Shown: positions 13,286-27,200, numbered from the stretch's first letter. The stretch is 64,000 bases of DNA from Watersipora subatra (GCF_963576615.1 NC_088716.1:60730228-60794227); one strand, 5' to 3'. Notes: generated by a model from the letters alone, not told the origin. Numbers and translations: made by a program.

Positions 13286-13780
13286 AAACTAACTCTGATA
13301 CAGGTTTTATTGATATACAAAGGGGATAAAATAACCTACTATGGTGGATCTTGATATCAATTATATAACTGTGATAGATGCTGAAAAGTCTATAAATAAC
13401 CCCCGAAAAATTGATAGCCACCTTAAATTCATATACAAAATAAAAACATTGTTGGGGGAAGAGTTCTGGCAACTGTGAATGCCTCTGTACTCGGTATCCT
13501 AGTCTGTTTGTCCAATGATGGAAATATGAAGTAGGTATTTGTTAGAATAAAAAGACCAATAAATATGGGCTGCTATTACAGGCCACAACATGACAGGAAC
13601 ATCACCTCTATACCGGATGCTATAGAGTTTGTATATTATAGAATATCCAAGTAACCAATCCTACTTGTTGATGACAAAATATCATAAACTAGAAAAACAA
13701 AATTGGTGAAAGCTTCAGCATAAGAAACGGAGATGATGTTGTCCTTTTATCAAGTTGCAAGTTAGCATAAAAACACTCAC

Positions 13781-15990
13781 ATGGCAACTTACTCGACCTT
13801 AACTTACTCGACAGCTTACTGCTCATCAAATTCCGAGAGAGATGACTGTATTGATGTCAAATCTTTGGATCTCAATGACCATGCAACAATCCAAGCATTG
13901 TTAATGATGAATTTGAACAGAAAAGTGAAACCAAGCATCAACATCATGCTATATAATAAAACTGATTTGAAAAAGAATGCGGAAAAAATAGAAAAGATAA
14001 ATCACGAAATGGATGAATTAAATAGGGTTGATGAGATGTGGTATTATTTCTCAAAAAATATGAAAATTAATGTATTACTACTAAAACAATCCAGACAACA
14101 CATCAAACAAACTCCAGAAGCAAAATCGCCCCTTCAAAAAGAAAAGGTAAGAACATTTTGAAAATAATATACGTTAATCTCCAAATAAATGAGAAGAGTA
14201 AAGCTTTCTACCGTGATCAGCTTTTTCTATCAGCTTTAATGCTTATGCCAACTCCACTGATGACCTGATCACTTGTGTAAACATTCTAAAGTACTTCCAC
14301 AAACACTTTGTTGCGCCATTTACTTTCCAGATTAAAGGTACGACTAAAACCACTCCTATCTTTTGAGCAAAAGACCAGTTAGAACAAAAAATGGCAAATA
14401 ACCTGAACCACATAGACTGAGAAAACAGCATGTGTCTTGACATGGGCTGTTTCTTTCATATTTGCAATACACCGCTATCCTAAAGCGAGATACTCATGTC
14501 ATGCAAAACTGCAAACTTTGCCTCAATTCACAAGACAAGTAATAAGGATGTAGCTAACAAGTACCACCCTAATTTACTAACAAACATCCATGTAAAACCT
14601 GGAAAATCAGACAGCATACCTTTTATAACAGGTTATACTTTGAGACACAACTTTGTACCAATCTGCACAACATCTTGACAATCACAGAAAAATCTGTTCA
14701 CGCAACAGTTTGGATCTAAACAAAGTATTTAATAAGGTACAGCATGCATTGCGGATGCAGATATTAGCAGCAGTACCCAACATTTATGACTACTTGATGC
14801 ACTGAAAACACCATTCAATCGATTCAATCACCAACTGATTCAATCATAGATTTTTCAAGGAAAAATGTCTTCAGCTCTACCAGTATTATCTGGAGTCCTC
14901 CAAGATTAAGTTTTAGGCCCAATTTTCTTTTTAGTCCAATTAAACGATCTACCAAGATATGCAGAATGTTCAGCTAGGCTCTTTATCGACGACACATCGG
15001 TGTACATACCTGACTGTTTCCAAAGCAAAAGACAAAATCAGATTTTAGAAATCTTAAATCTTCATATCAGTAGGCATCAATCAGCAAAATGCATTTGAAT
15101 CCATCAAATGCCAAACCATTGCATTTAAGCTGCATATCAGAATACACCACAAACCAGACAATTATCCAACACAGATCATTTCAAGTACCTTGGAGTGACC
15201 CTTCAAACAGACCAAGAATTTGATGTACACATAATACAAAAAATAGAGGCAACCAATTACCAACTATGAGCCATCAAACGTGCCCTCTGATGAGAACCTG
15301 AGAATGTTAAGCTACTTGCATATGCTTGTATATTTTTCTTACCTAGAGTATGCTGCAGTTTTTAGAGTCCAGCTTAGGATTAAAACATTCAAAGGCCTAC
15401 TTTCAAAATGGTGTAAAACAAGGGCATTCGTTTCATGGTGAATATTAAAAAGAGGGAAACTATGACTGATGCTGAACTCAAGCTAGAATTAGCTTCCATA
15501 TTAGAAAAAAACACTTGGAGTTAAAATTACCATAATAATTTTTGAGGTAGTGGACTCGCATCAACCTTTTACTGAGCTTATGATAACACAGACCAAAGAG
15601 GTACTAAAGCCAATTGATGCTTCACATGAACAACTTTTCAAACTAAATCTGACAGACAATTCTATACGTACCTGCCAACTCTCACGCATTGGGCGTGAGA
15701 CTCACGCAATCACCCCAAAGAAAAAATGAAAATGCGTGAGAAATGCGTGAGATTTTTGCCCCAAATTCCACAATTTTATATATACTATCATTGATACATC
15801 AATTGCCCCAAAACCAAATCTCACGCATTGCCCCACTCTTAGGTTGGCAGGTCTGATTCTATAGTCTGAATAAAACAACTACTAGATGGGAACTAAATGC
15901 CCATTCTGTTTACTTATTAAAAATGCAGAAAGCCTGTTGATCATATCTTGAAACCTGTCTAACCCTAATAACTTTACCCAACCGAATGAA
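13781..15990 (+). mobile_element. Degenerate LINE (jockey/CR1-like) retrotransposon relic
   Basis: A 126-codon open stretch (13781-14161) resembles the linker between the endonuclease and reverse transcriptase of jockey/CR1-type LINEs, for example VDEMWYYF. Further on, in shifting frames, are reverse transcriptase debris: a degraded LGP.FFL..LNDLP block (about 14908-14960), an active-site-like FIDDTS (about 14980-15000), and C-terminal segments such as YLEYAAVF and TRWELNAHSVYLL (about 15340 and 15885). Stops and frameshifts are frequent. The relic is interrupted by the MITE at 15667-15855. Confidence 0.65.
15667..15855. mobile_element. Small MITE, hAT-like, with 8-bp target duplication
   Basis: The 189-bp element has near-matching termini. 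The left end is CGTACCTGCCAAC and the reverse complement of the right end is CAGACCTGCCAAC. It is flanked by a perfect 8-bp direct repeat ATTCTATA (15659-15666 and 15856-15863). An 8-bp duplication and CAG-type ends fit hAT MITEs. The interior contains TCACGCATT/AATGCGTGA inverted motifs. It is inserted in the LINE relic, so it is the younger element. Confidence 0.75.
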
Positions 15991-15994
15991 ATCC

Positions 15995-17155
15995 TCCACT
16001 TCCTTTCTCTGGTCTAGTACGATACCACCACTAACACAAGTTGTCGTTAGCCGAAAACAACTAATGACTAGCTACTCAAAGATGTAAGAAAGTTGGCTAG
16101 AGCAAGCTACTAGCCAATTTTTTTAAAGAGACGTAAATTTTGCACTCATCAAAAAATTCTAGACGTATATGTAACATACAGAACAATTTTTTAGCACAGG
16201 GTCAGATGGTCGATTTCTAGCATTGCGTTCAATTGAACAAATTTTATTACAAAAGTATTACACAAGATTAAACCATAATATGCCATAATTTTTTATATTA
16301 CTGCTTGATTATGCTGCAAGTTTTGAAGGTCAACGAGCATACTGTCTTCCATTATCAATTAGACAATTGTTCAAAGCAAATTTTCCGAAAATATAGCTTT
16401 AGTGTTATACTTTATTTACAAATAGTGATTGATTTTTTGTTTAATGGATCTTTACCTGCGTTTTATGTGTTCGAGCAATGAGTAAGTCGAAGGTTTTAGA
16501 CTACGATCTGAACCATATAATAAACATGTACAGTACCATACAATATACCTGAAGATATGTAGAAGGGACGCTAGCTGACAAAAACACGAGCCAGTATTTT
16601 CTTTACACTTCGGTATCCGGTGCGCATTTGACTTAGATCGGAGGAAAAGCGATAGCTTTCATTAGAGATTTAAGCAGGGTTTTCCAGGAATGTAAACGAA
16701 AGAACATCTTCAATAAATTTTAAGTACATCGTGGAACCGAAACTAGATTAAATCAATTAATTTTGCAGTATCTAATCAATTATCATTTGAATCAGTACTA
16801 TACTCATTAATAATAGCAACGTAAGATTCGTCTACAATCAGCTGACCTAAATGTATCGTGATTTAAACAAATAATTATTTAAGTATTTCTCAGTACCACG
16901 TTTAGTTTTTTATTGGCAACTTTACTAACAATATTTGCTATTATATGCGAGATTAAGAGAGTTATGAGAGAGAATGATGTACATTGTGGCAGTTGGAGCA
17001 TTTACGCAAACAGTGAACGAAATGGTCGAAAATAAAACTAACTAAATTGATATTGCTATACAAGCTCTACAGTCCAAGCAAAATTTATTGACGTTTTCAT
17101 CAATGGCATGGACATCATAGTCTTTGAACTCAAATGATAATGCCTCTTGGTTTGT
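15995..17155. other. AT-rich intergenic stretch, nothing recognised
   Basis: No coding similarity, RNA gene or clear repeat structure was seen between the two LINE relics. Confidence 0.4.
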
Positions 17156-17159
17156 TTGT

Positions 17160-17196
17160 CTGTTTTGTCTCATTATAAATAAATGAGACAAAACAG
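17160..17196. repeat. Perfect 15-bp inverted repeat with 7-nt loop
   Basis: The left arm CTGTTTTGTCTCATT (17160-17174) is the exact reverse complement of 17182-17196. It sits directly at the 5' edge of the LINE copy that follows, so it may be an insertion junction product. Confidence 0.85.
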
Positions 17197-18607
17197 AGAA
17201 AGTGGTAGTAATATTATACCTGACCTAACACCTAATGGCACCACAGCAAAGCTTCTAACTGAAAGAGCTAATATGTTTAATACTTTTTTCAAGTCTGTTT
17301 TGTTATTGATGATAATGCTGAGCCACCAAATGACTTGACTCCTTTCAGACTGATGAAAATAACATTATGCTACAGACTGAAGGAGTACTTGCATTACTGC
17401 TAGGTATCAATCCTTCTAGGTCGTGTGGTCCAGACAACTTGGCAGCGATTGTCCTGAAGACTTTTGTGCATATCATTGCTAATAGCCTGACAGAAATCTT
17501 TAAATACTCCCTTTCTACCGGGATCTTGCCTAAAGTGTGGAAGATGGCCCATGTAAAACCGATCTATAAAAAGAGAAATAGACATTTACCAAATAGTTAC
17601 AAGCCTGTATCTCTTACATGTATTACATGCAAATTGCTAGAGCATATCATTGCGAAGCATATTCACTTACATTTTGACTCTTAAAATATACTTTTGGCTC
17701 TCAGCATGGCTTTCGAAGTTATCGATCATGTGAAACTCGGTTAATACATACATTTAATGATTTGGCTTTAAATCGGGAACATAACCTAGTGACAGATGTC
17801 ATCATTTTAGATTTTTCTAAAGCATATGACTTTGTCAGTCATAAGAAGATATATAAATCATATAAACTAGGCATAGATTCACAGATTGTCCACTGGGTTG
17901 AGAACTTTCTCAGAAATCGCATGCAGGTAGTCGTGATCGATCGAGAAGAGTCTTCTTGGTGTGATATTTTGTCTGGTATGCCTCAAGATTCAGTCTTAGG
18001 TCCACTTCTCTTTTTATATATCAATGACCTGCCTTCGCAAATTACTTCCGAATGTCGATTGTTCGCGGATGACGCTTTGCTGTGCAATACTAAAGCAAAT
18101 TCATTAGTTTTACAAAATGACCTCAATAAATTGCAATCTTGGGCCTGTGATTGGCAGCTGTCTTTCAATTCCTCAAAATTTTCAGTGCTTTCTGTGAAGA
18201 AACAAATTCTCAACAGGAATTTTACTTACATAATGTAGGGCTCAAATGTAAATTAACATCCATATCTAGGGATTAAACTTAGTTATAACCTTAAATGGGT
18301 TAGGTACATAAACAATATAGTGGCCAAAGCCTCTAGACTATTAGGCATGTTGCGCAGAGTGTTAAAAACTGCAGACACAAAAACAAGGATGGTTACATAT
18401 GAGACTTTGATAAGACCTGGACTAGAATATGGATGCCGAGTTTGGGATCCATACCTAAAGGGAGATATAAATAAATTAGAAAAAATGCAAAACAAAGCAC
18501 TGCACTTCATGTTTAGATTGAGAGGTCAGGTTAGTTTTTCAAAGCCACGGGAAGACACAGACATTGTTTTTTTAGCAGGGAAGAGAGTGTTTCTGTTTTT
18601 AGAATAA
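17197..18607 (+). mobile_element. 5'-truncated LINE (jockey/CR1-like) reverse transcriptase, broken
   Basis: This is a better preserved LINE than its neighbour. The open segment 17367-17684 carries the RT fingers region (GPDNLAA...LPKVWK...VKPIYKK...YKPVSLT). After a frame change, 17762-18238 has motif A (DFSKAYDFVSH), motif B in mutated form (GMPQDSVLGPLLF, with Asp where Gly is usual) and the active site FADDALL. A third segment, 18320-18607, is the C-terminal region (YETLIRPGLEYG...W.PY). At least three frame breaks or stops separate these. The endonuclease domain is missing, as expected for 5' truncation. Inactive. Confidence 0.88.
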
Positions 18608-18639
18608 AATCTAGTGAGGTTATATGAGATACATACAAT

Positions 18640-21210
18640 AACGCACCAAAACACTCATATGATACACGTCAACCTTCGGGTCTTTTTGTACCGACAATTA
18701 AACAAACACACTTTTTAATTCTTTTTGGCCTCGTACTATAAGAAATATCCGAGGAGAGGTCGTAGGTTGCACTGAATAAATGTATATACTTGTGGCTTTT
18801 GTATTTTTGTATTATAGAATGATAAGTAAACATTCATGAATATGTATAAAAAAGTCATGACATATTAATGAGTTCTCGCGCTTTTTTGCCTCATATTGAG
18901 GATCTTAGTGAGAAAACTCCATTTTGATTCTGGTTGTTAATCTGTAGTAATTTAGCCGGCTGGGTATTTGCATTAAAGTATAATGAGAGTGGAACGGCTT
19001 TGTCGAGTCTGTGCTAATGTCATCATTAGTAGAATAAGTTGGGTCTAGAGTTACCCTTGTTGGAGATACGCTTTTCTGCAAGATAGTCTTACATATATCA
19101 CTGTGATTAAATTGTAGTAATTTTGCTTATGTACATTTCAAACGTTTTTAGCATTGTCAAATAATTGCCGGATGAATACATGCTTTATTGTTTGAACCAA
19201 ATTTTCAACAGTAAAAAAACTGCCTTACATTAATAGTACAGTAATATGAACTCCAGTGGCCTCAATGTAAAGCACCTTATTGTCAAATAACATCTCATTG
19301 GCAAGCGTAGTAAAATTTTTAATCTTTCTTCTTTTAGAATTCCCAGTCTTGAAAATCTGGTGTCACTACATACACAGTAACGCGTAATTATACTGTCAGA
19401 TGTGTTATGAGGATAATATCTATGACATAATGCCAAAAGGTTGGCTAGGCTTAAATAGAACATACTGGATTTGTTTCTATATTAAATAAGCAATTGGGTT
19501 AATGAAATAATAAACTTCTTTCATTTTAGGAGTTTTATTACACATTTGTATGCAATTGTATGTTTGACCAATCTTTTTACATTTGTTCTACCTTGAAGCC
19601 TGAAGGTGCACTTTAAATTGCTGTATAATTAATGATATTTAAGGTCAACAGCGATTACACTAAATATTTTAAGTGCTTGTTCAAACTAGATCAGTCAAAA
19701 ACATTTGCAAAAATATTGATACTAAACATATGACTTCAAAAGCCAACTATTGCGTCACAAGTCATGAGCCACAAAATGATTCTGTCAAGTCATTTTCATA
19801 CACATGTATAGAGTTCCATAGCTACTTTATTGATCAGGTGGTCTAAATAATCAAATAAACTGCATGTAGGATAGCGGGATACAGCAAGGCTAACTATTGA
19901 AGCTGTGTTATTTTGAAGTCAACTGTACCCGTTTTACAAGGACCAATGCAATGATGTTAAGGGATTGTAGAGCAATCAAGCATTAAAAATGTTCATTGGC
20001 AGTAAAAGTAGTACCTTTCTTAGTTTTGATTTGGGGCCTTAATTCAGAACCAACTCTCACTGATGGATTGCTGCCATGAAAGCGGTGTAGCAAGTTGCGT
20101 TGAAAAGGAAAAGAATCCTGAGCAACATGAAGCTCACTGCTAGTATCATTCAAATACCAACATTTTTGCTGATGGGTTTAAAAGTAATAAAAAAAAACAA
20201 ATGACAGCACCAGCTGTTGTAAATATCGACACATAGATGGTTATCATTAATTCATTTCGTAGTTTATTGTAGTGAGATTTACCTTCAATCAGTATCTTCC
20301 ATTTTCTAAATCAAAAAAGGAGACGAGATGTTGCTTATTCAGGTTTATTGAAACAGCAAGTCAAGTAAACTTTTAGTACTAGTTACTGGCAGAAACATGC
20401 CAAAGTTTTTAATACTGGTATTTTCTACTGAGGATTATTGTATTCTGCTGATGTACATCCCACAAAGAGCAACAGTATTATATTTTTTATTCGAGTAATA
20501 GGCCAAACCATTTAAACCGTTTTCGTACACCAATCCTAGGTCAGTTTACGAAACATCATGCTTTCAAATTGTTAAGCGCGTTTCTGATTTGTTCTTAAAT
20601 TAATATAACTGAAACAATGTTAATAGAAGAATAGGTTTGTAAAACTTGAAGCATCTTTGCACACTGTTTGTTTTACTGAAGCTGCATGAACACTGGTAAA
20701 TATCTTGCATGCGCAGGAGAATGTTGACCTATTTTTCTTTCTGATACTTATATTTCTTGAGTAAGTCCAACCTGACCCCAACCTTATTACAAGAATGTAA
20801 TTCGTGGTTATAATATAAACAAGTTTTTTATCAGTATATATATGTCTAACGACCATTTACAGTTTTGTTGACCATTTACAATTTGATAAGTGGATTTAAT
20901 AAAGAAATGGCTAACAACCCCGTATCTTATAGAACATGTCAACTAATTTTAGCTATTTTATTGAAAGTGGTAATCAGTGGTAAAAGGAAGCTTAGTAAAA
21001 GCAGAACCTAAAAGTGAGCATCTTTACCTGCGATGATCGGTTTGTTATTTCTTACAACTGCCAGTCGCTATGCTATGGTCGGTGAGCTTAGTTTATGGGG
21101 AGCTTTTTCGGTGGATAGCAGCAATTGGCTGTTTGATAAACTAAAAAGCCAAGCTCAGCTTGTAAACATTACTTCTTAAGTTGATCATTTGAATATATTG
21201 CACTCATGAG
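18640..21210. other. Intergenic stretch upstream of CUL5, nothing recognised
   Basis: About 2.5 kb of AT-rich sequence without recognisable coding similarity on either strand. The proximal part presumably holds the CUL5 promoter, but no core element is clear by eye. Confidence 0.4.
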
Positions 21211-21213
21211 ATC

Positions 21214-21227
21214 ACTGTATATTTCAG
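21214..21227 (+). other. Acceptor-like site just before the CUL5 start codon
   Basis: ACTGTATATTTCAG ends 2 nt before the ATG. It looks like a 3' splice site, so the transcript may have a 5'UTR intron or receive a spliced leader here. AT-rich sequence gives such matches by chance. Confidence 0.3.
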
Positions 21228-21229
21228 CC

Positions 21230-24200
21230 ATGAGCCAAGGAGTTACATGTTCAAATCTGTTCAAGGTAAGTTTTATTTTTATATTTGTTGCCTTATATTT
21301 ATTTTTCTGGAATTAAAAATTTTTGTTGCTTTCAGCTCACATATTTTTCATAAGATTGTCACAATTTAGCTGTTTAGTTACATCGATAAATGGCATGAAC
21401 CACTGAAATAATTCTTATTGTTGACCTGAATACTGATTGTTGATTGATGCTCTTCACCTATACTCTTCGATACTATTTAACATTTAAGTATCTGAACATT
21501 TGGTTGTTAGTTTATTCAGTTAATTGGTAATTTATCAAGGTTTTTTCTCCTCCCCAGCAGGGCATCCAACGTTCATTTACTGTGACCCGTTTTTAGCAAG
21601 TAGTGTTTGAAGACGATTATCCAAAGGAGGTGAGACCAACTTTGCTGAAGCTTCTCAGACAGGATGACATCAGCAAAGCTGAGTGGCACTCATTGTTTAA
21701 GTGAGCAGTTGTGTTAACTTCTACTATATCACTGTATAACCTCTCTCTCTTTCTCTTTATGTTTCTGTCTCTCAACTGCTTTGTGTGCTGTATTCTGTGT
21801 ATAATGTGTCCATGCTTTGCAATGTGTATAACACTTTTCTTTTTACACATTGAACGCAATCCGTTTCCTCTCTTGCAGTGTTGTGCATAAAATCTCTCAG
21901 TGGGATGACCTGAGCCCTCCCAAGTTCAGGGACACTCTCTTTCTCGAGATAAAAAACTACATCAACAGCGCTTCCAAGGTAGCAAACATTTCTGTACCTC
22001 TTGGCACACATTCTTAACGAGTATTTCAATGCGCATCCATCACAAGGTCGTTCTTATTGGGTGTGATTGGTTTGTGGTGAATCTGTCTGTATAGATTTCC
22101 CATAAATACTCCCACATATTTACCAAGATGCCGATATAGGCATAAATTTACCTTCCCCCTCATAACAGCTTGTCTCTTAGCATCATCTAGACTTTCAGCT
22201 ATTACATAAAGCTAGTTATTTGATTTTAAAACATGTCTTCAAGTCTGTGAGAATGACACACTATATTTTACATAGACATAAACAACTATTGCAGCTCCAG
22301 TTTTAATGTGATTTTTGCACCATTTCACTGGGTCTTTCTGTTACTGCTTCAACATTTTAATGAAAACTTTGTAATTATCTAAACTGTAAAATTATCTTTT
22401 CAGAGAGACAGATTGCACCAAAAACAGATTTGCCATTTACTCATTGAGTAAACAAAATACCTGCGGCTAGTGAGGTTCTTCTTGCAGATGATATAATATT
22501 GATAATAACAGTTAAATAATAATAGTGATATAACAATGGTGGTATAATAATAGTGATGTAATAATAGCGATATAATAATACTGATAAAATAATAGTGATA
22601 TAATAATTGAGATGTCATAATAGTGATGTCATAATAGTGATGTCATAATAGTGATGTCATAATAGTGATCTTATAATAATGATATCATAATAGCGATATC
22701 ATAATAGCAATATCATAATAGCGATAAGTATTATAGCGATAATTAAAATAGTAGCAATATAATAACAGCGATATAATAATAGGGATATAATAATTGTGAT
22801 CAAATAATTGTGATGAAATAATTGTGATGTAATAGTTGTGATGTAATAATTGTGATATAATGACTGTGATGTAGTGATTGTGATGTAATGATTGTGATGT
22901 AATAATTGTGATGTAATAATTGTGATATCATAATAGCGGTATCATAATAACGATATAATAGTAGCAATATAATAATAGCGGTGTAATAATTGTGATGTAA
23001 TAATTATGATATAATAATTGTAATAAAATTATAATAATTGTGATGTAATGATTGTGATGCAATAATTGGGATGTAATAATTGTGATATCAAAATAGCGAT
23101 ATCATAATAGCGATATCATAATAACGATATAATAGTAGCAATATAATAACAGTGATACAATAATAGCGATGTAATAGTTGTGATGTAATAATTGTGATGT
23201 AATAATTGTGATATAATAACTGTAATATAATAATTGTAATAAAATTATAATAATTGTGATGTAATAATTGTGATGTAATGATTGTGATGTAATAATTGTG
23301 ATGCAATAATTGTGATGCAATAATTGTGATGCAATAATTGTGATATCATAATTGCGATATCATAATAGTGATATCATAATAGCGATATCATAATAGCGAT
23401 ATCATAATAGCGATATCATAATAGCGATATCATAATAGCGTTATCATAATAGCGTTATCATAATAGCGTTATCATAATAATGACACTATAATAATGATGT
23501 GATAATACTGATGTAATAATACTGATGTAATAATTGTGATATAATAATTGTGATATAATAATAGTAATATAATAATTGTGATACAATAATTGTGATACAA
23601 TAATTATGATTTCATAATTGTGATGTAATAATAGTGCTATTATAACTGTGATATGGTAATAGTGATATAATAACGGTGATATAATAATATATTGTATTAA
23701 TATGATAGTGATTCCCACTTACTTAGCTTATTAGTACAGTGGACCCCTTGCCATACAATATTAATTTGTTCCGGTGTTGGCTTTGTAAGGGAAATGTCGT
23801 ATAGAGGGTTATGAAGACCCATTGTAATTATCTAATGCAAACATTCCCTGGTAAAAAAACATCAAAATTTTATATACGTAATGTACATATATATTAGGAA
23901 TTAGTAACTAATGGTATGTTAACCTTAGTAACTATAGTTACCTACAGTAACTTTAGTGTATTTAGTGGTTAAGATATGCGATAAAATGTTGCATTACAAT
24001 GTACTATGTGCAGTGCATACCATAGAGAGTTTTTACCTTTGAGACAGACATATAACATGAACTTTGAGTTCAACTTAAATGAATTTAGCTTACTAAACAC
24101 ACACATAGTTATTTTAGTACGTATTGAAATAATTGTATCTCAACATAACATTCACACTTTAATTACAATTTCATTACAAGGATTTATTATACAACTGAGT

Positions 24201-27200
24201 TACTCATCTTCATAATAATATGCATAAAAGATACATAGAATAGTTCTATGCGGTTGTCCTACATTGCTGCTGCTTACTGAGTTACACCATCGATATTAGC
24301 ACCTGAATAACCACCGCTGTTATCCAGCTGATTAACTCTGTAATGACTGTATTTATGCCAATCCATGATATCGTAAGACAACTGATCTGTTCTGTTTGAC
24401 AAGTGCTCCGACTGTTCCTGCTTGTAGCAAAATTATTATAATATTATATCTGAGATGTTACCTGTTTGTATCTTGTGCTCAGCTCATTGGATATTATCAC
24501 TTCCTATCAACTATGTGTATAAACATAAATAAGCGAATGCTGTCTTTACAATAAGTGTGTGCTTTTAACTGAGACATATGTACATATATACATATATATG
24601 TACATATATATGTATATATGTACATATATACATATATATGTATATATGTACATATATACATATATATATATATATGTACATATATACATATATATGTATA
24701 TATGTACATATATATACATATATATGTACATATATATGTATATATATGTAAGAACTTTTGTGTGCTTTTAACTGAGAGAGCTGCTTGGCCTGTAAGCTAG
24801 CTAAATAAAGTTGATAAAAAACTGTAAACTCTGGTTGGCTTAAATTGATAAGCACCCTTACAGCAGCCAAGTCCACAGGCTCCGCTGTTACATGTATTTT
24901 ACTAAACTTCAACTTTATCATCGTATAAAATTTATCACGTACATGTTTTCAGTTTTGTTTTCACCCTAACTTATAACAAATAACGCTGAACCGTTAGAGA
25001 GCTAGCATCGTATTCCTTTTAGGCGTTGTTGAAGGGGTTTCGGCAAATAGCTTATCGGCATCTTCGTTATTCTGACACATTCAGCACACAGACTGCCAAA
25101 TTTGAATTTTGAAAGAAATTTCGTAGTATGGCGAAAAAAAACGGGGACATCGTAACCCGTATGTATATACATTTGTACCATGGGGCCGCCCTGTATGTGA
25201 ATCTGTTGCTCTGATCTATCAGTTGGGTCAAAAGCTAGCAGATACTTGTATCTTGCACATCAGTTTTATAATGAAAAAAACAGGCGCCCTGATAACAAGA
25301 TAAATAAGTAATATTATACAGACTGGTGTATATCAAGACATCAATGCTGTGCTGCCTATCTATCTCAAAAATTGTGTCAGCATATATTTGAATTGATGAA
25401 CTTCATTGCATTTGGATAAAAGTATTACTATAGTTGTTGTTAATCATATGTTTATCTCATGTTTGATTAAAAGGACCTCATCTGATGTTGTTAGACCTCG
25501 AGCCAGCACTAAATGTTCCTACTCTCTGTTATCGTACATTTAACAAGTAGCTGGGCACAAATATAGTAGGTCATAACTATCGGCTCAAGGCCAAACTTGT
25601 CTATGATTATCAAAGATCAAATGTTAAGGTTTCTTAAATGAACTTGATGACATAGCCCTGAATCACAGTTTAAACAGACTGAATATTTTGCCTGATAAAG
25701 TACTGTAAAAGCTATTGTACATTCCTAGATTGAAAGCTATGGGCAGGTAGTGTGTATGCATGCATAACATTTGATTGAAAATCATCAACAAAATGGCGTT
25801 TGTCATTGTATGATAAAGGAAAGGAAATGGTGATGGAAAGAGCAAAAATCTGGAATTATTGAGAGTTGATCAAACGTGTTTTAAAAGTTGATAATCTAAT
25901 AGTATTGCGGAGGAGTCAAGATGGTGAATTGAAGGTTGTAGTAACAGACATTTCATAAACTGAAACTTGATAATAGATGTAGTATGTTGGTATCATGAGA
26001 TAAAAACAATGTTTGTCATATATGAGTGGAAGAATCAATACAGATAATATAGGCATAGTTTATGCAGGAATTTGAAACCAGTAACATAAATGCAGAAATG
26101 GGCAAGTTTGGGATAAGGCCAAATGCTCTAAAACGTTGTGATGAGAAGGGTAATCATATTTATATATATGTATATATATGCGTATATATATACATGTATT
26201 CCAAAGTAGTGTGTTAAAGCTGCCAAATAGTGCTCAATGAGTGATCAGAGCTTAAATATAAAATTTATTCATGTAAAACCTTAGATAAAAAACAACTGGA
26301 CCAAAACAATTTTATCTGATGATTGTCTGCGTAACAGACATGAAACTAATAGTAATGAAGTTGTTTTTTATCTAAGGTTTTACATGAATAAATTTTATAT
26401 ATACATGTATATATACAATATATATATACAATATATGTATGAATACATATATACAGCATCCTAAGCCTAGCTGCAGCATCCTAAGCCCAACTGCAGCATC
26501 CTAAAGCATCCTAGCTGCAAGAAATATGATTGTGATATTTAGGTATTGAATTATTTGTTATTACTCCAACAGCAGGTGCTACGACAGCAGGAAAACATGG
26601 CTTTGATCAGAGCTTATACGAATGAATGGGTGAAGTTCTTTGCCCAATGCAGCTATCTACCTCAGCCGTTTGGGTCACTTGAAAGAATATTTAACGGGAC
26701 GACAGGCTCTCACACTAGGAATAAAAAGGACATTCTTTCCGTTAGAACAGTAAGCTCCTTGGTTATTAAATTAACACAGCTGTGCATATGTTAACAATTG
26801 TTAACAGCAGTTAACATACATATGTTAACAATTGTTAACAGCAATTAACATGCATATGTTAACAATTGTTAACAGCAATTAACATGCATATCGTGCATAT
26901 GTTAACAATTGTTAACAGCAATTAACATGCATATCGTGCATATGTTGTGTAATCCCATTTCAACAAAATAAAGGGCTGGTCATTTATTATATTCTAGTTT
27001 CTGAACTGGTATGTATACTGCATTGCAACTACTGTTTACAATGTTATGGTGCGGTTGTGAAAAACCTGCAGTGATGCAAAAGTTTGAATTGCAAGGCATC
27101 GTTTAGGTAGTTCAAACTCAGGCAGGCACTACCTGACCAGGTTGAAAAAGGTTTGCTGTCTCTTCAGTGCTAAGTAATAGGGTATCTGTCACTTGGTAGC

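Noticed and set aside
22400-23718. Tyr/Ile/His-rich ORFs of 72-86 codons
   Set aside because: They are artefacts of the AT-rich satellite in CUL5 intron 3.
24497-24921. Several overlapping Tyr/Ile/Met/Cys-rich ORFs
   Set aside because: They are translations of an ACATATAT/GTATATAT microsatellite, open in many frames at once.
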